Shown here: piece by piece, positions 12,301-18,063 of the stretch | How the letters are laid out: each line of letters starts with the position of its first letter | Position numbering within the stretch: the first letter of the stretch is position 1 | Source of the DNA: Apostichopus californicus | Taxonomy: Eukaryota; Echinodermata; Holothuroidea; Aspidochirotida; Stichopodidae | Reading direction: 5' to 3' | DNA: 22,052 nucleotides | Assembly: GCA_020650975.1 (NCBI GenBank) | Contig: JAIPMN010031543.1 | Span: 1-22,052, forward strand | Made by a program: the position numbers and the translations under genes | Notes under the pieces: model-generated | The model's database searches: none | The model's input: only the letters and a program-made list of their open reading frames with translations | Told to the model about the DNA's origin: nothing

Positions 12301-15300
12301 AGACCAGCCATAGACTGATTAATCATGTGAGCAGACTCCATAGACTGATTAATAATGTGAGCAGACCTGCTCATAGACTCTGATTTATCATGTAAGCAGA
12401 CCTACTCATAGAATGATTAACCATGTAAGCAGACCTGCCCATTGACTGATGTGAGCAGACCAGTCCATAGACTCTGATTAACCATGTGAGCAGACCTGCC
12501 CATGCTCTCTGATCAGCTACTTCGGTCAGTCATGTGAGCAGACCTGCTTAACCTTGTTAACCAGCTATTAATTACCTGCAAAGAGACCTCAAAACAGTTC
12601 TTGTGTTTGGTCACAAACTTCACCAGGAACTTCCAAGTGGTTGCCATGAGTGAAGCGTCCATGCTTCCGATGATACCACACAATTCATGGAAGTCTTTAC
12701 CCACTGTTGGTATAACAACAATGGAAAGGTTACAACTTCAAAAACAACCAGAGATTATTAACATTTTAAATGTCTAGAATGATTTAAATTCCACATCACA
12801 ACAACTGTCTTTTATAGAAAGTAATAAGTAATTGATATTCATATATTAAATCTGCTGGTTAAGTATTTTTTGTTTATCTAACATATGTTTGTCAGCCTAC
12901 CATTATAAATGTTGTGTATATGTTAAAATCTGAAATGAAATGTCTTAGAAATGACATAAAACAACTTTCTTGAGCAGCAAACTTTACCTTTCAAATATTT
13001 TACAATCATCTAGGAATATTTCAATCATATAGGAATTAAGAGTCTCGTAGAAATTGTGGACACGTCTAAGGAAGGTTGGACTCATCTACAGCTTATGGTT
13101 CATCTAGAAGTTAAGACTCATCGAGGAACTTAGCTCTCATCTAGAACTCCTACTGGAGTGATAAGTCTAGGAATTATGGACCTCATCTGACATTTTTAGG
13201 AGTTATTATCTCACCTATGAATTAAAACCTCAGATAGTAATTATTACTCATGTAGGAATCAGGATTTATATAGGAATTTTTACTACTCTTTGTTTAAGCA
13301 AAGGGTTTAATAATAGAACCATGTCATACTGTGTGTTGTTAGGCCTACATCACTGACAGAACACAAATAATTACCTTGAGTAACTACTTGTTGAATATTG
13401 TCATCCAGTGGCTGAATCTCAGCAAGGTCTAAGAGAGACATGAGAGCTTTCTGCAGAGTGAATGTCTTCTTGAAAAACAGCGATAATTGCCCGGACAAGG
13501 CCTCAAAGTGGACAGTGTAGATAGTGTTACTTTCCTGGGTAATGAAATAGAAGGCAAACCTGTCATGAAAGGCATCTTAATAATAGTACCAGCTATGAGT
13601 ATGAAACCATGACTGAATCGATGATATTGAACGGTCTGCAACTGAGTAAAAAGAGGAGGCGACTGGAATGTATTTATATCGATATTTAGTTTAATAGTCA
13701 CCACTGAATCTCTGTACACAAGATCTTTGAAAGGAATTTCATTTGCACGTCATGCCTGAACTACAGATAATGAATTAAATGTTGTTGAGAAATGAGAACA
13801 GTGTTACAAACAGTGTTCAAAACCCAATGTTACACTGAAGGAAATCTACAAATAACACTACCATGAATACCTTGTAAATGATGGCAACAGGTTTGTGAAA
13901 GACATAATATTACTGTTACAGTATACCGATCTTTGGACAATGGGTGCTTCGGCAACATAATTGTAAGCATGTTACATTACGTGTGTTGAGTCTGTCACAC
14001 ACATTAAGACATAGTACTACATATTTGCAGAAATGACGAGGAAAGGAAACAAACTAAAAAGCTTAAAACACACACTCACTCACACATACAGGGAGGAGGA
14101 GTGCATTGCTTGGGGATCAAGTATTTGCCACATGAAGTGCATTGCTATAAGTACATTGGCCACATACACAAGCCACTGCTTTGTGTGTTAATCTAATGAC
14201 ACTCTCAGGAGAGTTACTATAACACCATTGACTGTCTCTGAGGAATTGACCCTGGAACGACCTTTGACAGACTGGGTGTAGGTTTACTAATGAGGTCTCT
14301 GGAATAGTTACCTTACAGTGTTCGAATGACTTTCGTATGATGCTCAAAGTTGGCAATGGGATCGAGTGTACTTTGTTGAGATGGATGGCACTGCTGGTTT
14401 TCTGGGTGACACACTGTAATATTGATTCCAAGGGCCCTAATATATCTACGCTCATCTATTATGTGAGTCAAAATAGAAAGAAATATGGAAATGTGAGACT
14501 TATAATAGGATTATGACATTGCAAAAGTAACAACAAAGAGATAGTTTAGCACAAACAATTAAAGGGTTGGGGTTGGGGGGGGGTAGGGTGGAATTTATAA
14601 CATACATCAAACATACATTAGATGTACTTTCTCAAATATAACTATAATAATATGCTGTGCAAGCTTACCTTACAGTAAGCATACATTTAAGTATGGGTAC
14701 GCTTATACCTTGTAGTTGTTTCTCAAGTATAACTATAAGAATGGGATAAATTCTAAGCAAGCTTACCTTACACTAAGCATACATTTAGGTATGGGTATGC
14801 TTATCTTGTAGGTGTTTCTCAAGTATAACTATAATAATGGGATTAAGTGCTATCCAAGCTTACCTTATACTAAGCATACATTAAGGTATGGGTACGCTTA
14901 TCTGTATATCAAACATCAAACATACATAAGGAATATTTTTACCTGCAGGTGTTTCTTAAGTATTTCTTGTACTTGAGACGTGGTAGAAGCTTCATCTTCA
15001 AGACTAGAGAGGATGCTTGTTAGTTGAACATCAAACAGGTTTTGGACCTAAGAAGATAAAAATTGTACCTTGATTGGGATGATATTGAGGTCCAGGACAT
15101 ATTTTCAATGGTAGTCCAGTCATTTGAGACCAAATTTCTATTCGGAGAACCAAAATCCGAATTTTCAGAGCCCCAAAGCTGGTGTTTCAATTCACCAAAC
15201 TACACATCTCTTCTACAGTGTATATATATTGGTCTTTGTTATATTACAACAATTTCCCACTGAATACCAAACCAAGTTGCTATATGAGTGGCCTTGCTAA

Positions 15301-16910
15301 ACACACAATCACGGAACATCAAGAATCCATCTATTAGGATTTGAAATATAGTTTTTGGACATTATTATTATTAATAAGAGTATCAGTCACAGTAATTTGT
15401 ACTTTGCCGATGGGGTTGGTTGGCATAGTTTTTTCGTGTTACATATTTCATGTTAGTCTTGTATGTCTGTATGAATATGTCATGGAAAGGGGAAAACAAA
15501 AACAAACAAAAAACCATGTTGTAACTTTCAGAGCCACATAACATCTTCCTACAGGTACAGGTCACTCAGCACCACAATCAAATCTACACGGCTTAGCAAA
15601 TAAAATAACTATAAATAAAACTAAAATAACCTTTCTGGATTACCTCTGGGAATACGATAGATAAGAACTGTGATTCCAACTGATCAAGGCTCAGAAGAGG
15701 GACAAAGGCACCAGTCATTACAGCCAGAAGTGAAATCTTTCTTTCGGAAGAACATCCATTTGTGAACATGCTGTGAGCTGGCTGTTAAAGATAAACTATT
15801 AGTTACTTAGAGGCCATGTCATACTGACTCATTCAAAAACCTGATTCTTTTGAATGAGGAACTAGAACCTTAATTGCAGCAAAAATCAGGTAGCTTCAAA
15901 TCTTGAGGCAAAATGTACATTACAGTCAAGAAGAACAACCATAAAAATTTGCTATGGACACAATGATCTGTTTGCCCTAATTGTTTTTGGCAACAGGAGC
16001 AGCATTCCTTGAATGGTCCAAGATATGAATTGCCAAGCAACATACAGTAAATGTACACCAGGAGTCTGGATAATGTCCAACAGATCAGTATGTAACAGTC
16101 TAACTGGATACTGATTAATGATTTCAACATTCATTCAGGTTCTTGAGTATACCCTATAAGTGTGGTAGATTCAAGACTAAGGATTACAGAGCCATGAATG
16201 TTGTTGATTAACTTCCCCAGTATGTGTGCGTGCGTGCGTGTTTGTATGTGTGTGTGTGTGTGGGGGGGGGGAGGGGTTAGGCACACCATTAAAAGCCTTT
16301 GTAATGAATATCAAAACGACAAAAACATGATGAGACCAGTGTGAAGAGGGTTAGGCCTATGTGGAGATACTGGATACTAGTGAAACATTTAAGCACTAAA
16401 AACAGAAGGGAAAATTTCTTTTCATCCATTAAAAAAGGGGAGGGAGAAATAAAACTGCATAATACCATTCACCAACCCCCACCCCCCAAAACAAATTAAT
16501 GATCATTTACAGAGCAAAAAAAGAAAGACTTTCAGTAAGGACAAGGCCATTTTAATGTCCATCCTCATATGTCATTTTGATTGTACTCAACATTTTGTCA
16601 AAGTACTTCCCTGTACTTCTAACCATCCAAGTTATTTTCAGATAGTCTACTAAAATTCAGAATACAATTTGTCTTCAAAATAGTTTAACAATGTCTTTAA
16701 AATGCGTAAGTGACCAATTTGTTTTCTTTTGTATTTCTAGCTTATTTGTTATCTCTAATAATTAAAAATCGTTGCTGCAATAAGGATATGGTCAGCTTAG
16801 GAAGGATCTCTGCCAAATTCGCGAGACATTTCTCCCTGCTCCAGTTTTGAACATCCTCTAGGAATGATGAGGTTTGGGACATGATGGAAAATGATGGCCG
16901 TATTTCTTCA
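3163..16910 (-). CDS. FIRRM: FIRRM (C1orf112, DUF4487) orthologue, complete, 18 coding exons
   Basis: FIRRM binds the AAA+ ATPase FIGNL1, and the complex strips RAD51 from DNA during crosslink repair and meiotic recombination (family knowledge; plant FLIP and MEICA1 are orthologues). Exons in transcript order: 16910-16790 (ATG 16882), 15772-15644, 15047-14943, 14455-14312, 13534-13375, 12703-12576, 11486-11239, 10863-10715, 10101-9928, 9484-9256, 8990-8846, 8028-7852, 7624-7202, 6864-6760, 6133-6026, 5906-5826, 4619-4449, 3342-3163. All phases join into one frame of about 982 codons; the human protein is near 850. Matches to remembered human FIRRM include GSMDASLMATTWKFLVK, AMDVWCFLARYGTAEVC, NEFIQCFPPADHTNLW, LQQLALEAFSKFAE and a final DHKPPWL block. 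It is alpha-helical without signal peptide or membrane segments. The 3' end of exon 1 and the start of exon 13 are the least standard joins. The exon 17 sequence is poorly conserved. Confidence 0.88.
3466..3813. repeat. Pair of diverged direct repeats, offset about 236 bp, in FIRRM intron 17
   Basis: Segments of about 115 bp near 3466-3583 and 3698-3813 are clearly related. Both contain CTGAA(G/A)ATGGTTT, a GTATAAA-type block, ATTTGCCCATT (starting at 3529 and 3765) and (A/C)AT(C/T)TTGA(T/C)ATGCAAA followed by CCGGATA or CTGGATA. On the minus strand each copy sits in an open frame (3605-3372 and 3931-3674), and the two peptides share FA(Y/C)Q(N/D)A, NGQ and NH(L/F)Q(Y/F) patterns. Origin is unknown: an old tandem duplication, or two pieces of one dispersed element. 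No splice sites convincingly make them exons. Confidence 0.55.
4449..4619 (-). CDS. FIRRM: FIRRM coding exon 17
   Basis: The acceptor TATTACCCTCAG precedes 4619 and the donor GAG|GTAGCA follows 4449. It has 57 codons with phase 0 at both ends, so it fits between exons 16 and 18 without any frame change. The peptide is charged and probably coiled or disordered (DEELLKEQYKSVLNRREAWN). Human FIRRM has a charged, lysine-rich stretch at the same place, but the sequence match is weak. Assignment therefore rests mainly on phase, splice sites and position. Confidence 0.7.
5085..5160 (-). pseudogene. Degenerate tRNA-Thr(TGT)-like sequence, tRNA pseudogene or SINE head
   Basis: The minus strand reads GGCTGGATAATTCAGCTTGG, a pol III A-box-like block, then an anticodon-like loop CTTGTAA (anticodon TGT), then GGTTCCAATCC, one base off the B-box consensus GGTTCGANTCC. 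The acceptor arms GGCTGGA and TTTTAGCC can pair with G-T wobbles. The D stem has mismatches, the T stem pairs badly and the D loop has an extra base, so a functional tRNA is unlikely. tRNA-headed SINEs commonly look like this. I could not identify a SINE body or target duplications. Confidence 0.6.
5415..5766. mobile_element. Possible non-autonomous DNA transposon (MITE)
   Basis: The stretch has G-rich left and C-rich right arms (a GGGGGGCAC block near 5428, a GGCGGGGGGAC block near 5449 and a run of 14 C at 5728-5741). Its minus strand begins CAGTGGTGCCGCC, a style of terminus frequent in hAT-like elements. The 7-mer CATGCAA flanks it at 5408-5414 and 5767-5773, and the interior then begins with CA and ends with TG. 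The terminal repeats match poorly, and an alternative left end at 5379 (CTGGGGTGCC) exists. I treat the borders as uncertain. Confidence 0.4.
5826..5906 (-). CDS. FIRRM: FIRRM coding exon 16
   Basis: The acceptor is TTTCATTTCAACAG and the donor is CAG|GTTTAG. Twenty-seven codons in phase 0 read TTHEHLVPECL and then STVVEFLNQ. This parallels the human stretch with NHEEIVPQCL and VVSFLEK directly after the LEAFTQFAE block. The exon is too short to stand out as an open frame, but phase and sequence make it secure. Confidence 0.85.
6026..6133 (-). CDS. FIRRM: FIRRM coding exon 15
   Basis: The acceptor GCTTTTACAG and donor GAG|GTAAGC bound 36 codons. The peptide contains LQQLALEAFSKFAE, which is one of the most conserved blocks of the family (human TLEAFTQFAE). 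The upstream part, FELIPRVFSSLLCDKSP, corresponds to the human helix before it. Confidence 0.88.
6760..6864 (-). CDS. FIRRM: FIRRM coding exon 14
   Basis: The acceptor TTTCTACTTTAG and donor CAG|GTGAGT enclose 35 codons in phase 0. The peptide ends LLHKLGQLTLPDQTQ, which parallels human SSLGKLFIPEAIQ just ahead of exon 15. A longer minus-strand open frame covers the same bases in another frame and is a shadow. Confidence 0.82.
7202..7624 (-). CDS. FIRRM: FIRRM coding exon 13 (largest exon, acceptor uncertain)
   Basis: This exon encodes about 141 residues and ends with donor ACG|GTATGT. Helix-rich segments such as LLAFRFIRLQHNIVLRS and SPLLEICSHLLLEFSLGDLE fit the central DUF4487 region. A Pro/Gln-rich patch (SPLPIQPQ) lies in the middle. 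Phase 0 from exon 12 is kept only if the acceptor is AAGCGAG just above 7624. The better-looking acceptor ATATGTAG would start the exon at 7635, and the phase would then break. Either the weak AG is used, a short extra exon is missing, or the assembly has an indel here. The body of the exon is secure; the first 10-20 codons are not. Confidence 0.72.
7852..8028 (-). CDS. FIRRM: FIRRM coding exon 12
   Basis: The acceptor CATTTTCCAG and donor TTG|GTGAGC bound 59 codons. NEFIQCFPPADHTNLW matches human EFIQKFSPKEAENLPLW, and QTFSLDSRKEV matches the human FQALPPELREQ block. The following helix (LLLASHYLKTMDIY) has lower similarity. Confidence 0.9.
8308..8611. mobile_element. hAT-like MITE with perfect 8-bp target duplication
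   Basis: The element occupies 8316-8603 (288 bp). It begins CATAGGCG (8316-8323) and ends CGCCTATG (8596-8603), an exact terminal inverted repeat; the next bases are G-rich on the left and C-rich on the right. ATGATACA flanks it on both sides (8308-8315 and 8604-8611), an exact 8-bp target-site duplication. An 8-bp duplication and CA...TG ends are hallmarks of the hAT superfamily. No transposase frame exists inside, so it is non-autonomous. It sits in FIRRM intron 11, away from both splice sites. Confidence 0.85.
8846..8990 (-). CDS. FIRRM: FIRRM coding exon 11
   Basis: It continues the conserved motif across the intron: exon 10 ends in WCFLA plus AG, and exon 11 supplies G then YGTAEVCFNH, giving WCFLARYGTAEVC as in human WCFLARYGTAELC. 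The acceptor is TCTCACCTAG and the donor CAG|GTTGGT. The rest is helical (LTRLVKSLR, LCLLLQRLVPLMA), like the human SILLKRLFFFMAP helix. Confidence 0.9.
9256..9484 (-). CDS. FIRRM: FIRRM coding exon 10
   Basis: The acceptor CCATTTTTACAG and donor CCAG|GTAACC bound 229 bases in phase 1 to 2. TKVTLHEHIVTYLNSFL corresponds to the human VAVTLYQHVCVHLCTFI helix, and KALVAMDVWCFLA to human LLAMDAWCFLAR. This is the most diagnostic exon of the gene. Confidence 0.92.
9928..10101 (-). CDS. FIRRM: FIRRM coding exon 9
   Basis: The acceptor is AAACTCACAG and the donor T|GTGAGT, 174 bases with phase 1 at both ends. The peptide includes YLITLTNVLAHLPKCDEEIQ and DPTVDSVVQCVLQTVAKC. It sits where the human protein has the LLLVVVMDKLPSQPKEVQ region, and its hydrophobic pattern is similar. 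Confidence 0.85.
10562..10624. repeat. (TCTG)n / (CTAT)n microsatellite in FIRRM intron 8
   Basis: The run consists of CTGT tetranucleotides broken by one ATCT, followed by a short GTGTGTG stretch and CTAT tetranucleotides. It lies mid-intron, about 90 bases from the exon 8 donor. It is an ordinary microsatellite. Confidence 0.9.
10715..10863 (-). CDS. FIRRM: FIRRM coding exon 8
   Basis: The acceptor has a strong pyrimidine run (CTTTTTTTCTTGCAG), and the donor is CAGG|GTACGC. SHFPPSLLAPS matches human KFPPSLYATRIS, and EEELRRSFLVCIEPLLQML matches human EEIAGAFLVTLDPLISQLL. Confidence 0.9.
11239..11486 (-). CDS. FIRRM: FIRRM coding exon 7
   Basis: The acceptor TTTTACTTTAG and donor AACAG|GTAGGA bound 248 bases. 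A polar linker (PLEPKENSSSPQTND) separates two helical parts. The second, FSKTVKICGLFAKMLLHLLK, matches human FQKTLKLCRFFANSLLHYAK, followed by EFESSLDECCTVLYEL like human EFLPFLSDSCCTLHQL. Confidence 0.92.
11873..12550. repeat. 32-bp minisatellite, about 20 copies, in FIRRM intron 6
   Basis: The unit is GATTAATCATGTGAGCAGAC followed by CAGCCATAGACT. The central copies are nearly identical; copies at both ends are degenerate, with variants such as CTGCTCATAGACTC and TGTCCATAGACT and GTAAGCAGAC in place of GTGAGCAGAC. The array ends about 26 bases from the exon 6 donor at 12575-12574, so it fills most of the intron. There are no unique spacers, hence not CRISPR. Copy number is by eye. Confidence 0.92.
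12576..12703 (-). CDS. FIRRM: FIRRM coding exon 6
   Basis: The acceptor is TTATACCAACAG and the donor CAG|GTAATT. The motif GIIGSMDASLMATTWKFLVK matches human SVISSMDHAFHANTWKFIIK almost position for position. It is a key piece of evidence for the family. Confidence 0.93.
12990..13290. repeat. Degenerate short-unit tandem repeat in FIRRM intron 5
   Basis: Words of the form ACTCATCTAGGAATTAAG recur with heavy variation at about 18-28-base spacing: CATCTAGGAAT, CATATAGGAAT, CATCTACAGC, CATCTAGAAGT, CATCGAGGAACT, CATCTAGAACT, CATGTAGGAAT. The array looks old and mutated and ends about 85 bases from the exon 5 donor. Confidence 0.65.
13375..13534 (-). CDS. FIRRM: FIRRM coding exon 5
   Basis: The acceptor TTTCATTACCCAG and donor CAAG|GTAATT bound 160 bases, phase 0 to 1. 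TFTLQKALMSLLDLAEIQPL matches human AYSLQKQLMELLDMVCMDPL. The start codon of a nested open frame at 13498 is internal; translation enters from exon 4. Confidence 0.9.
14312..14455 (-). CDS. FIRRM: FIRRM coding exon 4
   Basis: The acceptor is CTCACATAATAG and the donor AAG|GTAACT, 48 codons in phase 0. SIPLPTLSIIRKSFEHCK matches human SLPSSVLHIIKSTFVHCK. The exon happens to begin with ATG, but this is an internal methionine. Beyond HCK the open frame reads through into intron. Confidence 0.9.
14602..14916. repeat. 97-bp tandem repeat containing copies of the FIRRM exon 3 donor region
   Basis: CAAGCTTACCTTA (14660, 14758) and CAAGCTTACCTTA-like sequence at 14855 give spacings of 98 and 97 bp. 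Each unit has a CATACATTNAGGTATGGGTA block and a TCTCAAGTATAACTATAA block. On the minus strand units at about 14805-14825 and 14707-14730 read ATACTTGAGAAACACCTACA and ATACTTGAGAAACAACTACA, clearly related to the end of exon 3 (ATACTTAAGAAACACCTGCA then G|GTA). The array directly precedes exon 3's donor on the intron side. Confidence 0.8.
14943..15047 (-). CDS. FIRRM: FIRRM coding exon 3
   Basis: The acceptor TTTTATCTTCTTAG and donor CTGCAG|GTAAAA bound 35 codons in phase 0. VQNLFDVQLTSILSSLED and then VQEILKKHLQ parallel the human VKLFDDMMYELTSQ and LRNILQTMVQ segments. Confidence 0.86.
15644..15772 (-). CDS. FIRRM: FIRRM coding exon 2, downstream of an AT-AC intron
   Basis: Translation from 15772 gives SMFTNGCSSERKISLLAVMT, then FVPLLSLDQLESQFLSIVFPE, closing at donor GAG|GTAATC. 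The start SMFTNGCSS aligns with human SMYQHSDS directly after LPRLL. Beginning at 15772 requires an AC acceptor (CAGCTCAC), not AG. The nearest AG (TTTAACAG, higher up) would add 10 intronic bases and shift the frame. Confidence 0.84.
15773..16789 (-). other. U12-type AT-AC intron (FIRRM intron 1)
   Basis: On the minus strand the intron begins ATATCCTTA (16789-16781), matching the U12 donor consensus in eight of nine positions, and ends in CTCAC. A branch-site-like ATCTTTAAC (15792-15784) places its adenosine 12-13 bases from the 3' end, the usual U12 distance, and resembles TTCCTTAAC. There is no GT dinucleotide on the minus strand between the conserved exon 1 end and the in-frame stop at 16744-16742, so a normal GT-AG intron is excluded here. 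Retention would give a 46-residue peptide. Confidence 0.82.
16213..16276. repeat. (TG)n-rich simple repeat with G run
   Basis: TGTGTGCGTGCGTGCGTG, then TGTGTG repeats, then a run of ten G followed by AGGGG. It lies inside FIRRM intron 1 and looks like ordinary simple sequence. Another G run is at 14575-14582 in intron 3. Confidence 0.85.
16790..16910 (-). CDS. FIRRM: FIRRM first coding exon with start codon
   Basis: The acceptor TTTCTCTACAG precedes 16910, so an untranslated exon must lie further up. ATG at 16882-16880 opens MSQTSSFLEDVQNWSREKCL, ending AEILPKLT at 16790. Human FIRRM likewise starts MSQ and has a W followed by LC and LPSVLPRLL. An upstream in-frame ATG at 16930 lies on the intron side of the acceptor and is not used. 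The exon closes in phase 0 at the U12 donor. Confidence 0.86.
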
Positions 16911-17756
16911 CTGTAGAGAAAGACATACAATTCAGAAAGTACATTGGAAGATAAAAATTGTACAGTATGATAGAACTATTGAACTATGATCATGGACAGT
17001 GAATACAATTCTCTTTATGTTGCTACTTGTACTAGGCCTAGTGCACCAATATCTCGATCGTCTGTAATATGCTCACAAATCTCATCAACTTCATCCGAGC
17101 AATTTATATGTTGAAGGCTTACTTCCAGTTCCAAATTTTCCATTTATTTACTAGTAATCATTGTAAAATTAATAACGTCACGCCTAACCCTAACGTTAGG
17201 CCTAGCCAAAGGTATAAGGTAGAGTATACTACTATTATTAGTATTATTGATTACGTTATCATACATCGGCTACCTCAGATGTAAATATAAGTCGCTGAAA
17301 GTAATGTTGATCTCATCAACATGATAATGGGACAATATGACCTTGAATCATTGATATGCTTAGGCCTACCCCTTTTCACAATCGTTGATCTAATCCACGA
17401 CTTACATTTACACAGTTATATTTGTTGGATCATGAGCATGTTGGTAGCACGTAATTAATTATTCGTATATGAAGTCCGTGGTTACAACCCAGACGATCAA
17501 AATCTCCCGCGACTAGATCTGCCTGCCACCATCCGGAAGCAAGAACGTAAAATTTACTTTTTGTCTATAGGGAAAATAATAAACTAATACAATTACAGAA
17601 ATATATTTTTTGAAATTTTGTGCTACAAGTAATGTATTCGGGGGTGAATTCACTTTAATTATTTTAAAATTTGAAGAAACTGTAAATGAGATACTTAGCA
17701 TCTTACAAAGAGCTCTTTATTTGAGCATTGAATACAGTTTTAATTCTCTTGTTACC
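16911..17756 (-). other. Inferred intron in the FIRRM 5' UTR
   Basis: A good acceptor at 16912-16911 implies an upstream non-coding exon. The best donor toward the promoter is TTAGAG|GTAACA (exon end 17756, GT at 17755-17754); CTTT|GTAAGA at 17706 is an alternative. No open frame of interest is in between. TAGGCCTA occurs at 17033, 17197 and 17361. The true 5' exon needs transcripts. Confidence 0.45.
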
Positions 17757-18063
17757 TCTAATATTGTGGTACAGTCGCACTGAATCTTAGACGTTCAACA
17801 CATGAAATGGCGCGAAACATGTCGTATGAACTAAATGCATGAAACCACAACACGGTACGTGGGAGTTCGTACGAAGCTGTGTTGTTTGTGTTACTACAGC
17901 TAGCTCTGTATTATAATATAACTGAACTTTCTTGATTGCATTACGTTTGGTTAACTCTGTGGTTAGATGTTGGGCAATTAATGATCACAGCAATCAGCTA
18001 TAAATTCCACAAAGTAGGTCGTTCTGTTTAAGATAACACAGGCTACTGTAAGGCCTGAAAACG
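17757..18063. promoter_or_regulatory. Divergent promoter between FIRRM and DNMT1
   Basis: About 300 bases separate the inferred FIRRM 5' exon from the DNMT1 start codon. The stretch is richer in CG dinucleotides than the flanks (GGCGCGAAACATGTCG, TACGTGGGAGTTCGTACG). It contains an exact E2F-type site. A TATTATAATATAAC run near 17910 might act as a TATA-like element for the plus gene, but this is weak. Transcription starts are not defined; part of the stretch must be 5' UTR of one or both genes. Confidence 0.6.
17809..17817. promoter_or_regulatory. E2F consensus site
   Basis: GGCGCGAAA on the plus strand is TTTCGCGCC on the minus strand, matching TTTSGCGC exactly. It lies about 50 bases above the inferred FIRRM 5' exon end and 247 bases before the DNMT1 ATG. 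E2F sites drive late-G1/S genes, a class that includes DNMT1 in vertebrates. Binding is inferred from sequence only. Confidence 0.6.

Noticed and set aside
11873..12550. Regularly repeated 32-bp units resembling a CRISPR array
   Set aside because: Units are head-to-tail with no unique spacers and lie in an intron of an animal gene, so this is a minisatellite.
14117..14311. Open frame continuing after HCK of exon 4
   Set aside because: A good donor AAG|GTAACT and the next exon's match to the human sequence show this is read-through into intron.
16742..16930. Reading the first FIRRM exon as a 62-residue complete protein from 16930 to the stop at 16742
   Set aside because: The first part lies on the intron side of a good acceptor, and the last 15 codons lie in the U12 intron. 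The conserved portion ends at 16790.
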